Assembly (NCBI GenBank): GCA_041676705.1
Contig: JBAYRL010000001.1
Location: 620,001-684,000 of the forward strand
Length of the DNA: 64,000 nt
Direction: 5' to 3'
Source: Acidimicrobiia bacterium
GTDB lineage: Bacteria; Actinomycetota; Acidimicrobiia; Acidimicrobiales; SKKL01
Below, piece after piece: positions 43,847 to 52,037 of this stretch. The notes under the pieces were generated by a model, which did not search any database, was not told where the DNA came from, and worked only from the letters and a program-made list of their open reading frames with translations. Position 1 is the stretch's first letter. Each line of letters opens with the position of its first letter. The position numbers and the translations under genes are program-made.

Positions 43847-44760
43847 GCACCATGCCAACCTGGGAAGAGTTTATGATTCCCACCCTTCGGGTTCTTGCTG
43901 ATGGCTCGGCGCGACACCGCCGCGATATTGCACCCAGCGTGGCCACCCTGCTGGGGTTACCAGCCGAGCTGACCAGCCTGAGACTTTCATCGGGCCAGCT
44001 CACATATGAGAATCGCATAGGTTTTGGCCTGTCGCGGCTCACCAAGGTGGGGGCATTAAAGAGGGTGGCGCGGGGAAGCTACGCTATTACTGCAACCGGA
44101 CATGAGCTGATAGAAAAATTCAACGACACGATAACGGTCGCAGACCTAAATCGCCTGGCCCAAGACCCTGAGTCTTTGGTTAAAGCGTATGAATCGTCAG
44201 TTCGCATCCCCAAAGAAGTCATCTCGTCGGACACTCGTGAAACTGCCATGGCACCGGTAGAGCTCGTGGAAGCTGGCATCGAACAGATTGAACAAGAGGT
44301 GGCCAACGAGTTATTGGAGCGCCTGCAAGACCAAGAACCGGCGTTCTTTGAAGAAGCCGTAGTGAAGCTGTTGTTGGCTATGGGTTATGGCGGCACCGAG
44401 GGCACTGGTGTGGTAACCCCACTTAGTGGTGATGGCGGGATTGACGGGGTTATCGACCAAGACGTTTTAGGTTTGAGCCGGGTCTATGTCCAAGCCAAAC
44501 GCTACGGACCGGGCAACGTGGTAGGACGCCCCGATATTCAAGCTTTTGTGGGGGCACTAAGTGGTAAAGCCGACCGGGGAGTATTTATTACGACCAGTAG
44601 GTTCTCGGCTGATGCTCACCAATACGCAGAGAATGTGCCAACCAGAATAATTTTGATTGACGGTGATCGGTTAACAAGGTTGATGATTCGCTACAACGTG
44701 GGCGTTCAGGTGAAAAGCACCTACGACGTGGTGGAAATCGACGAGGACTTCTTCGCATGA
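43843..44760 (+). CDS. mrr: Mrr methyl-directed (type IV) restriction endonuclease
   Basis: A 305-residue protein closely resembling E. coli Mrr in length and domain order. The N-terminal winged helix has MPTWEEFMIPTLRVL and SSGQLTYENRIGFGLSRL. The C-terminal Mrr_cat domain carries the PD-(D/E)xK-type site: SGDGGIDGVI (Asp near residue 197), YVQAKRY (Gln-x-Lys near 217-219), then VGRPDIQAFVGALSGKADRG and VFITTSRFS. Family members cut DNA with methylated bases. It overlaps hsdM and hsdS by 4 bp (ATGA), so it is translated within the type I operon, an unusual place. Confidence 0.93.
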   Translation: MSTMPTWEEFMIPTLRVLADGSARHRRDIAPSVATLLGLPAELTSLRLSSGQLTYENRIGFGLSRLTKVGALKRVARGSYAITATGHELIEKFNDTITVADLNRLAQDPESLVKAYESSVRIPKEVISSDTRETAMAPVELVEAGIEQIEQEVANELLERLQDQEPAFFEEAVVKLLLAMGYGGTEGTGVVTPLSGDGGIDGVIDQDVLGLSRVYVQAKRYGPGNVVGRPDIQAFVGALSGKADRGVFITTSRFSADAHQYAENVPTRIILIDGDRLTRLMIRYNVGVQVKSTYDVVEIDEDFFA

Positions 44761-45983
44761 GCCACATCGAACCCCTAATTGCTGAGTTGTGTCCGGACGG
44801 TGTGGAGTTCAAACCTTTGGCAGAAGTTTCAGAGATTCTAAACGGTTTTGCATTTAGGAGCGCTGAATATACGTCTACAGGTGTACGAATTATTAGGATT
44901 TCTGACGTTCAAAAAGGGTTCATATCCGATAAGGACATAAAATATTATCCTCTGGACAAGGTTGCTAATATTCCACAATATATTCTTTACACTGGCGATC
45001 TAGTCCTATCCCTATCTGGAAGTATCGGTCGCGTGGCAATGGTAAATGACGCCCAATTACCAGCGGCTTTGAACCAACGGGTCGCAGCTATCCGGCCATT
45101 ACCTAAGGATCTTATGGTCCGATTCCTATACCACTACCTGAATAGCACGTACTTCGAAAACAAGGCAGTTGCGTCGGTAAGTGGAGGCACCGTCAAGAAT
45201 CTCTCAACATCCTGGCTCCGTGGCCACTATGTACCAGTGCCGCCGATGGAGGTGCAGCGGGAGATCGTGCGGATTTTGGACAACTTTAGTCAGCTAGAAG
45301 CGGAGCTAGAAGCGGAGCTAGAAGCGCGCCGCAAACAATATGAGTTCTACCGCGACCGACTGCTGACGTTTGGCGTCAATGACCATCAGGTCAATTGGTC
45401 AACTCTCGGTCAGATCAGCATCAAAGTCTCATCAGGGGCCACTCCAAAGGCCGGGTACGAGCCGTACTACTCGACTGGGACAATTCCGTGGTTACGGACG
45501 AACGAAGTCAGATTCACCGACATTCTGGATACCGAGATGCGAATCACCGAACGTGCCGTGAGCGAGACTGCTGCTTCGTGGATTCCCAAAAACTGTGTCA
45601 TCGTGGCAATTTCGGGGGCTACCGCCGGACGATCAGCCGTTAACAAAATTCCGTTAACCACCAACCAGCACTGCTGTAATCTCCAAATCGATCCAACTAT
45701 TGCAAACTATCAATACGTCTTTCACTGGACAGCGAATAGCTATCAACAGCTAAAGGCCCAGGGTCGTGGCGCTCGAGCAGATCTCAATGCTCAGATAATT
45801 AAAAACTTCCCAATCCCACTACCCCCTCTCGAGGAGCAGGAGAGAATTATAGAAATCCTCGACAAGTTTGATGCTTTGGTCAACGACTTAAGCATTGGCT
45901 TGCCAGCGGAACTACAGGCCCGGCGAAAGCAGTACGAGTACTACCGTGACCAGCTATTAACCTTCGACGAGTTAAGCGCATGA
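44757..45983 (+). CDS. hsdS: Type I restriction-modification specificity subunit HsdS
   Basis: A 408-residue protein with two target-recognition domains: TRD1 about 12-165 and TRD2 about 207-360. Each is followed by a conserved helical region: PPMEVQREIVRILDNFSQLE at about 160-180, and PLEEQERIIEILDKFDALVN at about 355-375. Both regions end in similar ARRKQYE[FY]YRD[RQ]LLTF strings. TRD1 is clearly richer in A/T than the rest of the operon, a common sign of domain swapping. The central spacer has a LEAE repeat. It overlaps mrr and hsdR by 4 bp. Confidence 0.95.
   Translation: MSHIEPLIAELCPDGVEFKPLAEVSEILNGFAFRSAEYTSTGVRIIRISDVQKGFISDKDIKYYPLDKVANIPQYILYTGDLVLSLSGSIGRVAMVNDAQLPAALNQRVAAIRPLPKDLMVRFLYHYLNSTYFENKAVASVSGGTVKNLSTSWLRGHYVPVPPMEVQREIVRILDNFSQLEAELEAELEARRKQYEFYRDRLLTFGVNDHQVNWSTLGQISIKVSSGATPKAGYEPYYSTGTIPWLRTNEVRFTDILDTEMRITERAVSETAASWIPKNCVIVAISGATAGRSAVNKIPLTTNQHCCNLQIDPTIANYQYVFHWTANSYQQLKAQGRGARADLNAQIIKNFPIPLPPLEEQERIIEILDKFDALVNDLSIGLPAELQARRKQYEYYRDQLLTFDELSA
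45294..45326 (+). repeat. 12-bp tandem repeat in the HsdS central spacer
   Basis: CTAGAAGCGGAG occurs twice, followed by nine matching bases of a third copy (2.75 copies). It is in frame and encodes LEAE-LEAE-LEAR at residues 180-191. The number of 12-bp units would set the distance between the two recognition domains. Confidence 0.93.
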
Positions 45984-48900
45984 GCGGCAACGGGGTGCGC
46001 CGGTTCGACCCGATTGCGGTATCGGGTGAAAGCACGGTGGTGGCCGAATACATTGCCGACTCCCCCACCGAAACGGCCTACCAATCTGAAGCCGCCTTAG
46101 AAGCCGAGTTCATCCGCATTCTCCAGGCTCAAGCCTATGAATATCTGCCCATCACCAGCGAAGCCGAGCTAATTGCTAACCTGCGCCGCCAGCTGGAAGC
46201 CCTCAATGGCATCACCTTCTCGGAAGCCGAATGGCAACAGTTCTTCAACGAGAAAATCGCCAGTAAGAACGACGGATTAGTAGAGAAAACCGCCCGTATT
46301 CAAGAAGACCCAGTACAGCTTCTACGTCGAGACGACGGCAGCACCAAAAACATCACCCTCATCGACAAAGCCAACATTCACAACAACCGGCTCCAAGTAA
46401 TCAACCAATACGAAGTACCCCGGGCCGACCCGGCCGACACCTCCGATACCGGTGGTACCTACGCCAACCGTTACGACGTAACCATTTTGGTCAACGGCCT
46501 ACCCCTGGTTCACATTGAACTTAAACGCCGCGGGGTGGCTATTCGAGAAGCGTTTAACCAGATCAACCGGTATCACCGACATAGTTTTTGGGCCGGAGCT
46601 GGGCTGTTTGATTACGTGCAGCTATTTGTTATTTCTAACGGCACCCACACCAAGTACTACTCAAACACCACCCGCCACCAGCATCTAAAAGAACAACAAG
46701 CCAGCACCAAAGCCCCACGCACTTCGAACAGTTTCGAGTTCACCTCGTGGTGGGCCGACGCTCAAAACAAACCGATTGCCGACCTAACGTCTTTCGCAAA
46801 AACCTTCTTCGCTAAACACAGCCTGCTAAACATTCTCACCCGCTACTGCGTGTTTACCGCCGACCGGTTGTTGTTGGTGATGCGCCCCTACCAAATTGTG
46901 GCCACCGAACGCATTCTGCAACGCATCCAAGTAGCCACCAACTACAAACAGCTAGGGCGGATAGAAGCCGGGGGCTACATTTGGCACACCACAGGGTCGG
47001 GTAAAACCCTCACGTCGTTTAAAGCCGCTCAACTGGCCACCAAGGTTCCTTCGGTCGACAAAGTGCTTTTTGTGGTAGATCGCAAAGACCTCGACTACCA
47101 AACCATGCGCGAGTACGACCGCTTCGAAAAAGGGGCGGCCAACTCCAACGCCTCAACGGCAGTACTAAAACGCCAGTTGGAAGACCCCAACGCCCGCATC
47201 ATCATCACCACCATCCAAAAGCTTTCTAACTTTGTTAACCAGAACAAGGGCCACCAGATTTACGGCCAGCATGTGGTGATTATTTTTGATGAGTGCCACC
47301 GTTCGCAGTTTGGCGAAATGCATACCGCCATCACCAAAGCCTTTAAGCGCTACAACCTGTTTGGTTTCACCGGCACCCCCATTTTTGCTGAGAACGCACC
47401 CAGCGGCGGTTTGGCGCAGCTAAAAACCACCGAACAGGCCTTTGGCGAGAAGCTGCACACCTACACCATTGTCGATGCCATTACGGACAAGAACGTGCTG
47501 CCGTTTCGCATTGATTACATCAATACTGTGCGGGCAGGGACCATTGAAGACAAACAGGTGTCGGCCATTGAATCTGAAGCCGCCCTACTCGACCCGGCGC
47601 GGCTTGATTTGATTGTGGACTACACGCTGCGCCATTTCGATCAAAAAACTAAACGGGCTTCAAGCTACGAACATTCGGTGGTCACCAACGTGGCTCAAGC
47701 GTCACGTTCTCGCCGTAGCCAGGGGCCTACGCGGGCCAAACAGCGGGTGCGAGGTTTTAACGCTATTTTCGCTACTGCTTCTATCAAAGCGGCCCGCGCC
47801 TACTACGGCAGTTTCCAGTTGGCCCAAGCCGACTTGCCGCCTGAAGGTCGCCTACGAATCGCCCTGATTTACTCGTATGGGGCCAACGAAGAAGTTGATG
47901 GTGACCTCTTGGGAGAAGAAGCCGTTGACACCGACGGCTTAAGCCTGGATGACCGAGAGTTTCTGGAACACGCCATTGCCGACTACAACGAGCTTTTTGG
48001 TACCAGCTACGACACCACCGCCGACCGTTTCGCCAACTACTACCGCGACCTGTCGATGCGGCTAAAGAACCGTGAAGTAGACATGGTGATTGTGGTGAAC
48101 ATGTTTTTAACCGGTTTTGATGCCACCACGCTTAACACCTTGTTCCTAGACAAGAACCTGCGCTCCCACGGGTTATTGCAGGCCTACTCACGCACCAACC
48201 GCATTCTCAACTCGGTTAAAACGTATGGCAACATCGTTTCGTTTAGAAACCTAGAAGACGCTACCAACCAAGCTTTAGAACTTTTCGGCAACAAAGACGC
48301 CAAGGGTGTGGTGCTGCTGCGGCCCTATGCCGAATACTTGGAGGAGTACTCGCAAAAAGTAGCCGAGCTGTTAGGCCGTTTTAGTGCTGGGGAACGCATT
48401 GACAGCGAGGGCGATCAGCGTGATTTTGTGGTGCTTTTTGGTGAGATTGTAAAGCTGGAGAACATTCTCACCTCGTTTGACGAGTTTGAGAACGACCGGC
48501 GCCTTTCCGATCGACAAGCACAGGATTTCCGGAGTGAATATCTGCGTATCCGCGACGAACGTCGCCCCCAAGACACTGGGGACAAAGAGCCGATCATTGA
48601 CGATTTGGTCTTTGAGATTGAGCTCATAAAACAAGTTGAGATCAGCGTTGATTACATCTTGATGCTGGTGGCAAAACGCCAAGCCGAGGTGGGCGACGGG
48701 GAGGACGTTGAGATTCGGGCCGAGATCAGCCGAGCCGTTAACGCCAGCCCCACCCTGCGCAACAAACGCGACCTAATTGAACGTTTTGTGGATTCGGTTA
48801 GTTTGACGGCCGCCGTGGATGAGGAATGGGAAACCTTTATCGCCAAGGCACGCCAAGCCGAACTGGCAGCCATTATCGCCGAAGAAAACCTGCGGGAAGA

Positions 48901-49105
48901 CGCTGCTAGGGCCTACATGGAAGCCGCTTTTCGCGATGGGGCGTTAGAAACGGCTGGTACCGCTATCACCGAGGTGTTGCCACCGCTAAGCCGCTTCAGC
49001 CCCGACACCGCCCATGCTGAAACTAAAGAGCGGGTGGTTAACCGCCTTCGAGCCTTTTTCGACCGTTTCTTCGGCCTCAGCACTGCCACACAGAACCACA
49101 ACTAA
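45980..49105 (+). CDS. hsdR: Type I restriction enzyme subunit HsdR
   Basis: A 1041-residue motor/nuclease subunit. The N-terminal PD-(D/E)xK nuclease has YDVTILVNGLPLVHIELKRR near 164-183 and a QxxxY-type EAFNQINRYHR just after. SF2 translocase motifs follow: HTTGSGKTLTSFKAAQ (Walker A near 337), IIFDECHRSQFGEMH (motif II near 435), FGFTGTPIF, then MFLTGFDATTLNTLFLDKNL and YSRTNRILN. The C-terminal helical domain is present. Start ATG 45980 overlaps hsdS. Its stop codon falls inside a repeat copied from a downstream SDR gene. Confidence 0.96.
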   Translation: MSGNGVRRFDPIAVSGESTVVAEYIADSPTETAYQSEAALEAEFIRILQAQAYEYLPITSEAELIANLRRQLEALNGITFSEAEWQQFFNEKIASKNDGLVEKTARIQEDPVQLLRRDDGSTKNITLIDKANIHNNRLQVINQYEVPRADPADTSDTGGTYANRYDVTILVNGLPLVHIELKRRGVAIREAFNQINRYHRHSFWAGAGLFDYVQLFVISNGTHTKYYSNTTRHQHLKEQQASTKAPRTSNSFEFTSWWADAQNKPIADLTSFAKTFFAKHSLLNILTRYCVFTADRLLLVMRPYQIVATERILQRIQVATNYKQLGRIEAGGYIWHTTGSGKTLTSFKAAQLATKVPSVDKVLFVVDRKDLDYQTMREYDRFEKGAANSNASTAVLKRQLEDPNARIIITTIQKLSNFVNQNKGHQIYGQHVVIIFDECHRSQFGEMHTAITKAFKRYNLFGFTGTPIFAENAPSGGLAQLKTTEQAFGEKLHTYTIVDAITDKNVLPFRIDYINTVRAGTIEDKQVSAIESEAALLDPARLDLIVDYTLRHFDQKTKRASSYEHSVVTNVAQASRSRRSQGPTRAKQRVRGFNAIFATASIKAARAYYGSFQLAQADLPPEGRLRIALIYSYGANEEVDGDLLGEEAVDTDGLSLDDREFLEHAIADYNELFGTSYDTTADRFANYYRDLSMRLKNREVDMVIVVNMFLTGFDATTLNTLFLDKNLRSHGLLQAYSRTNRILNSVKTYGNIVSFRNLEDATNQALELFGNKDAKGVVLLRPYAEYLEEYSQKVAELLGRFSAGERIDSEGDQRDFVVLFGEIVKLENILTSFDEFENDRRLSDRQAQDFRSEYLRIRDERRPQDTGDKEPIIDDLVFEIELIKQVEISVDYILMLVAKRQAEVGDGEDVEIRAEISRAVNASPTLRNKRDLIERFVDSVSLTAAVDEEWETFIAKARQAELAAIIAEENLREDAARAYMEAAFRDGALETAGTAITEVLPPLSRFSPDTAHAETKERVVNRLRAFFDRFFGLSTATQNHN

Positions 49106-49126
49106 GTTGCCGACCAGCCCCCGTCG
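49098..49126. repeat. Left copy of a 29-bp direct repeat (SDR 3'-end fragment)
   Basis: This copy matches 50927-50955 at 26 of 29 bases, including the unbroken core actaagttgccgacca. Read on the minus strand it encodes DDGGWSAT-stop, an SDR C terminus. It includes the hsdR stop codon. The two copies bracket the toxin-antitoxin pair. Confidence 0.85.
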
Positions 49127-49142
49127 TCTAGTTAAACCTTGC

Positions 49143-49622
49143 CTAGTAACGTAGCTGCACTCCCTCACTACGCAGCATCTCAAAAGTAGATATTACGGGC
49201 ACGTCAAATTCTGCACACGCATCGGGTATTTTGATTTTCTTCATAGATCCTTTGCTCGGTTTCTCATGGGTTACAAGCGTTAACCCGTGAGCACAGGCAT
49301 ACCCCACCAAGAAGTAGTCAGCTGTAGAACCAATGAATTCACGACTCGCGGCAAAGCTGTATTCCCGTGTGGCCCATAAACTTAGCTCTCGCAAGACTTC
49401 AACCGTAGGGTCATCAACGTTCTTGAACATTGATCGATTCGCCGTGATCCACGGCACAAGTTCATCGCTGCGCCCCAGAACCTCCTGATGAACAGCTTCT
49501 ACGCTTTGAACTTTGCCTTCAGTCACGGCTTGGGCGAGCCACTCCCAGAAGCCCGGCGCGATATCGAAGGCGTAGTAGCGGTTCTTAGCCTCAATGAAAA
49601 CGTTGGCATCGAGGAGGTACAC
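49143..49622 (-). CDS. DUF4411 PIN-like toxin
   Basis: A 159-residue PIN-fold protein of the DUF4411 family. YLLDANVFIEAKNRYYAFD carries the first Asp, EVLGRSDELVPW the Glu and STADYFLVGYACAHGLTLV the later Asp. The C terminus, PDACAEFDVPVISTFEML, is the usual DUF4411 end. It starts 2 bp after the XRE-ImmA gene, so the two are one unit. By family knowledge this pairing is a proposed toxin-antitoxin system, with this protein as the RNase toxin. Confidence 0.9.
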   Translation of the reverse strand: MYLLDANVFIEAKNRYYAFDIAPGFWEWLAQAVTEGKVQSVEAVHQEVLGRSDELVPWITANRSMFKNVDDPTVEVLRELSLWATREYSFAASREFIGSTADYFLVGYACAHGLTLVTHEKPSKGSMKKIKIPDACAEFDVPVISTFEMLRSEGVQLRY

Positions 49623-49624
49623 GG

Positions 49625-50776
49625 CTAAACACCAAGTTTCTCGGCTAGCTCTTGAAAAGTACTGTGCTTTTTGACGCTCAAAAGGCGATAGGCATCACGA
49701 TAAGAAGTAGAACCTTCAAGAGCACTAACAATTACCGCTCGACCAAACCGCCTACTGATTCTTAGCGGTTGGACGTTGTAATAATCCCCACCGCCTGTGC
49801 TCTCCCGCTGGTCGAGAATAGCCATCACGCGGCGAAGCTCTTCTTGGTACAACGATTGGAATGTCGGCCACGACACAAAATCTGCATCAAAGATTCTTCG
49901 CAGAATAACTAGCGTGCTCACACTAAATTCTTTTGCCAGCCGTTCAAGTTCCTCGGTGTGATACGTGTCCTTATAGCGGTTACGAAGCTCTTCAAGTGGA
50001 ACAAGAACCTCAGCCGCTACTGCGTTACACCAGAGTTCCTCTTGAGGGGCATCGCTCGCGCCAACCGCGGCATCAGAAATCGCACTTTCGCCCAACCATA
50101 TATGAGCAAGTTCATGTACCAGGGTAAATATCTGGGCAGCCTTGGTGTCAGCACCGTTCACAAAAATTAAGGGTGCTAACCGATCGGACAGCGCCAACCC
50201 CCGAAACTCGTCCGGGTTAAGTTTTCGATGCGTGTTGGAACCAACAACACCATTTACCATCACTAACGCACCGAGCTCTTCGATCCGGTCGACCAAGTAT
50301 CGAAATACCGGAGCCCAAGGTTGCAAGCTAGATCTGTCATCCATCTCAAAGCGCAGCGCTAAGCGAATCTCGGCAGCAGTTTCAATTGGCGAGGACGTAA
50401 CCGAAGCACTGCCAACAAAATCAAGCTCTTCAAATTCGTTCTCCAGAGCGAATGAGCGATACCAATCTTGGCGCGCTTCACACATATAGATGGTGTCTAG
50501 AAGGTCAACACTCGGTTCGGGAACGGCAACGTTCCCAATCGTTCGCATATCAGGTATCGGAAGCTTCTCATCAGGTGGTTCCGACAAGAGGAGCAACCCG
50601 AGCGGCGTATGCGTGGCCTGAGCGAAACTTTCTAGCTGCCTAAAAGTTGGTGCCGTCGAGCCCTCGACCCACTCCTCTAACTTCGGTGCCCGGCGATCAG
50701 TGGTCTCGTCGTCCCAACCGGCACGTTCTACCGCCCACAGGAGCAGGTTGGGATGAACATTAACGCGAGTCGACAC
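49625..50776 (-). CDS. XRE-type HTH and ImmA/IrrE metallopeptidase fusion (antitoxin candidate)
   Basis: A 383-residue COG2856-type protein. The N-terminal 70 residues form a degenerate XRE helix-turn-helix (LEEWVEGSTAPTFRQLESFA). The C-terminal ImmA/IrrE zinc peptidase has HELAHIWLGESA near residue 220 with the HExxH motif intact, and EELWCNAVAAEVLVP supplies the third ligand. It partners the DUF4411 PIN protein. I choose GTG 50776, seven to eight bases after GGAGG, rather than GTG 50785, which is too close to it. Confidence 0.9.
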   Translation of the reverse strand: MSTRVNVHPNLLLWAVERAGWDDETTDRRAPKLEEWVEGSTAPTFRQLESFAQATHTPLGLLLLSEPPDEKLPIPDMRTIGNVAVPEPSVDLLDTIYMCEARQDWYRSFALENEFEELDFVGSASVTSSPIETAAEIRLALRFEMDDRSSLQPWAPVFRYLVDRIEELGALVMVNGVVGSNTHRKLNPDEFRGLALSDRLAPLIFVNGADTKAAQIFTLVHELAHIWLGESAISDAAVGASDAPQEELWCNAVAAEVLVPLEELRNRYKDTYHTEELERLAKEFSVSTLVILRRIFDADFVSWPTFQSLYQEELRRVMAILDQRESTGGGDYYNVQPLRISRRFGRAVIVSALEGSTSYRDAYRLLSVKKHSTFQELAEKLGV

Positions 50777-50926
50777 CCCAACCACCTCCGTTCGATTAGA
50801 ACTCCCGGGGTACTGCCAGATGATACTTAGCCAGGAACTTAACCTACATAGTATGCAGCCTGCCAGGGTTCACACCGTCAGAAATACGAATCAACAGACC
50901 CGAGATAACCTGTACCGCCGCACCCA

Positions 50927-50955
50927 ACGACTAAGTTGCCGACCAACCACCGTCG
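50927..50955. repeat. Right copy of the 29-bp direct repeat (in SDR gene)
   Basis: The genuine 3' end of the SDR gene (GGWSAT-stop on the minus strand). It matches 49098-49126 with three mismatches. The distance between the copies is 1.8 kb. Confidence 0.85.
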
Positions 50956-51746
50956 CTGGGTAGCACCACACCAGTGATATTCACGCTGTCCTCGCTCAAC
51001 AAAAACGTGATGGCCGCAGCAAGCTCAGCCGGTTGGGCCATTTGAGGCAACACCGCCATCCCAAGGCCGATGCGTTCGGTGCCAAGCTCGGAAGCAAACG
51101 ACGCCTGGATATTGGTTTGCACCGGCCCGGGAGCCACGGCATTAACCCGAATACCTCGGTTGGCGTACATGAACGCCGTAGATTTAGTGATACCAACCAC
51201 CGCATGTTTGGAAGCGGTGTAGGCCACCCCGGCCGCCGAACCTCGGAGCGCAGCCTCGGAAGCGGTGTTAACAATCGCACCACCACCGCCGTCCAGCATG
51301 ACCGGAACCACCGCCCGGGTAAGTTTCATAGTGCCATTCACGTTGATGTTCATCACGCGGTCCCACACGGCATCACTAACTTCACCGATGGGAGTCATGT
51401 CATCCATAACCCCGGCAATGTTGGCTAGCGCGTCAATACGACCACCGGCGGCTTCAACAATGGCTGCCACCCCCGCATCATCGGTAATGTCAGCCACCAC
51501 CGGCACAATTTCGGCACCAGTATGACTGCCCACCAGCTCATCCAAACGAGGTTGGCTAACATCCACCGCCACTACTCGCCCACCTTCACGAACCACCCGT
51601 GAAGCCACCGCCCAACCAATACCAGAGCCAGCGCCCGTGACAATCACGGTTTGACCCAAAAAGCGACCCTCATTAATTCGTTCTCGCCATCGAGCCACCT
51701 CGGGGTCAGCCGACGCGTCGTCGTTTACCGCCTGGTCTGCGCTCAT
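50931..51746 (-). CDS. Short-chain dehydrogenase/reductase with duplicated 3' end
   Basis: A 271-residue SDR. The cofactor loop is VTGAGSGIGWAVASRVV at about 34-50, NIAG near 110, and the catalytic VNTASEAALRGSAAGVAYTASKHA holds Ser, Tyr and Lys. It ends VLPSDGGWSAT. VAVDVSQPRL after the second strand suggests NAD preference. Start ATG 51746 follows AAAGGG; an upstream 21-residue extension is not conserved-looking. The last codons are copied next to hsdR. Confidence 0.93.
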   Translation of the reverse strand: MSADQAVNDDASADPEVARWRERINEGRFLGQTVIVTGAGSGIGWAVASRVVREGGRVVAVDVSQPRLDELVGSHTGAEIVPVVADITDDAGVAAIVEAAGGRIDALANIAGVMDDMTPIGEVSDAVWDRVMNINVNGTMKLTRAVVPVMLDGGGGAIVNTASEAALRGSAAGVAYTASKHAVVGITKSTAFMYANRGIRVNAVAPGPVQTNIQASFASELGTERIGLGMAVLPQMAQPAELAAAITFLLSEDSVNITGVVLPSDGGWSAT

Positions 51747-51957
51747 ACTTATACCCTTTCGTACCCACCCGACCGCTTGGTCGTGTGCGCCCAACACCGT
51801 CGGGCCCACATTGTGGCTACGCCCTATGGGTTAGGTTCCACCAACAAAAAGCAACACATCTTGCTATCTAGGGTACGGCGCAAACCTTCGGATTTAGAGG
51901 GCACAAAGACCCAAAACCTAACGACGGCTTCTAACTGCCAATTGGCTAAAGCAGCGC

Positions 51958-51997
51958 AAAAATGCATTGGTCCCGCCACGGAGGTGACGGGACCAAT
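51958..51997 (-). terminator. Intrinsic terminator of the solute-binding protein gene
   Basis: On the minus strand ATTGGTCCCG and CGGGACCAAT form a perfect 10-bp stem with a 12-base loop, followed after three bases by five T. It lies 40 bp downstream of the stop codon at 52038. On the plus strand the stem is followed by an AT-rich but not T-rich stretch. Confidence 0.85.
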
Positions 51998-52037
51998 AAT
52001 TAATTATTCAACTAAGCGTCAGTGCTTAATCACACCA

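Noticed and set aside
50777..50800. LexA box at GTTC-GATTA-GAAC
   Set aside because: The half-sites are in the opposite order (GTTC...GAAC) to the SOS consensus (GAAC...GTTC) and the spacer is five bases.
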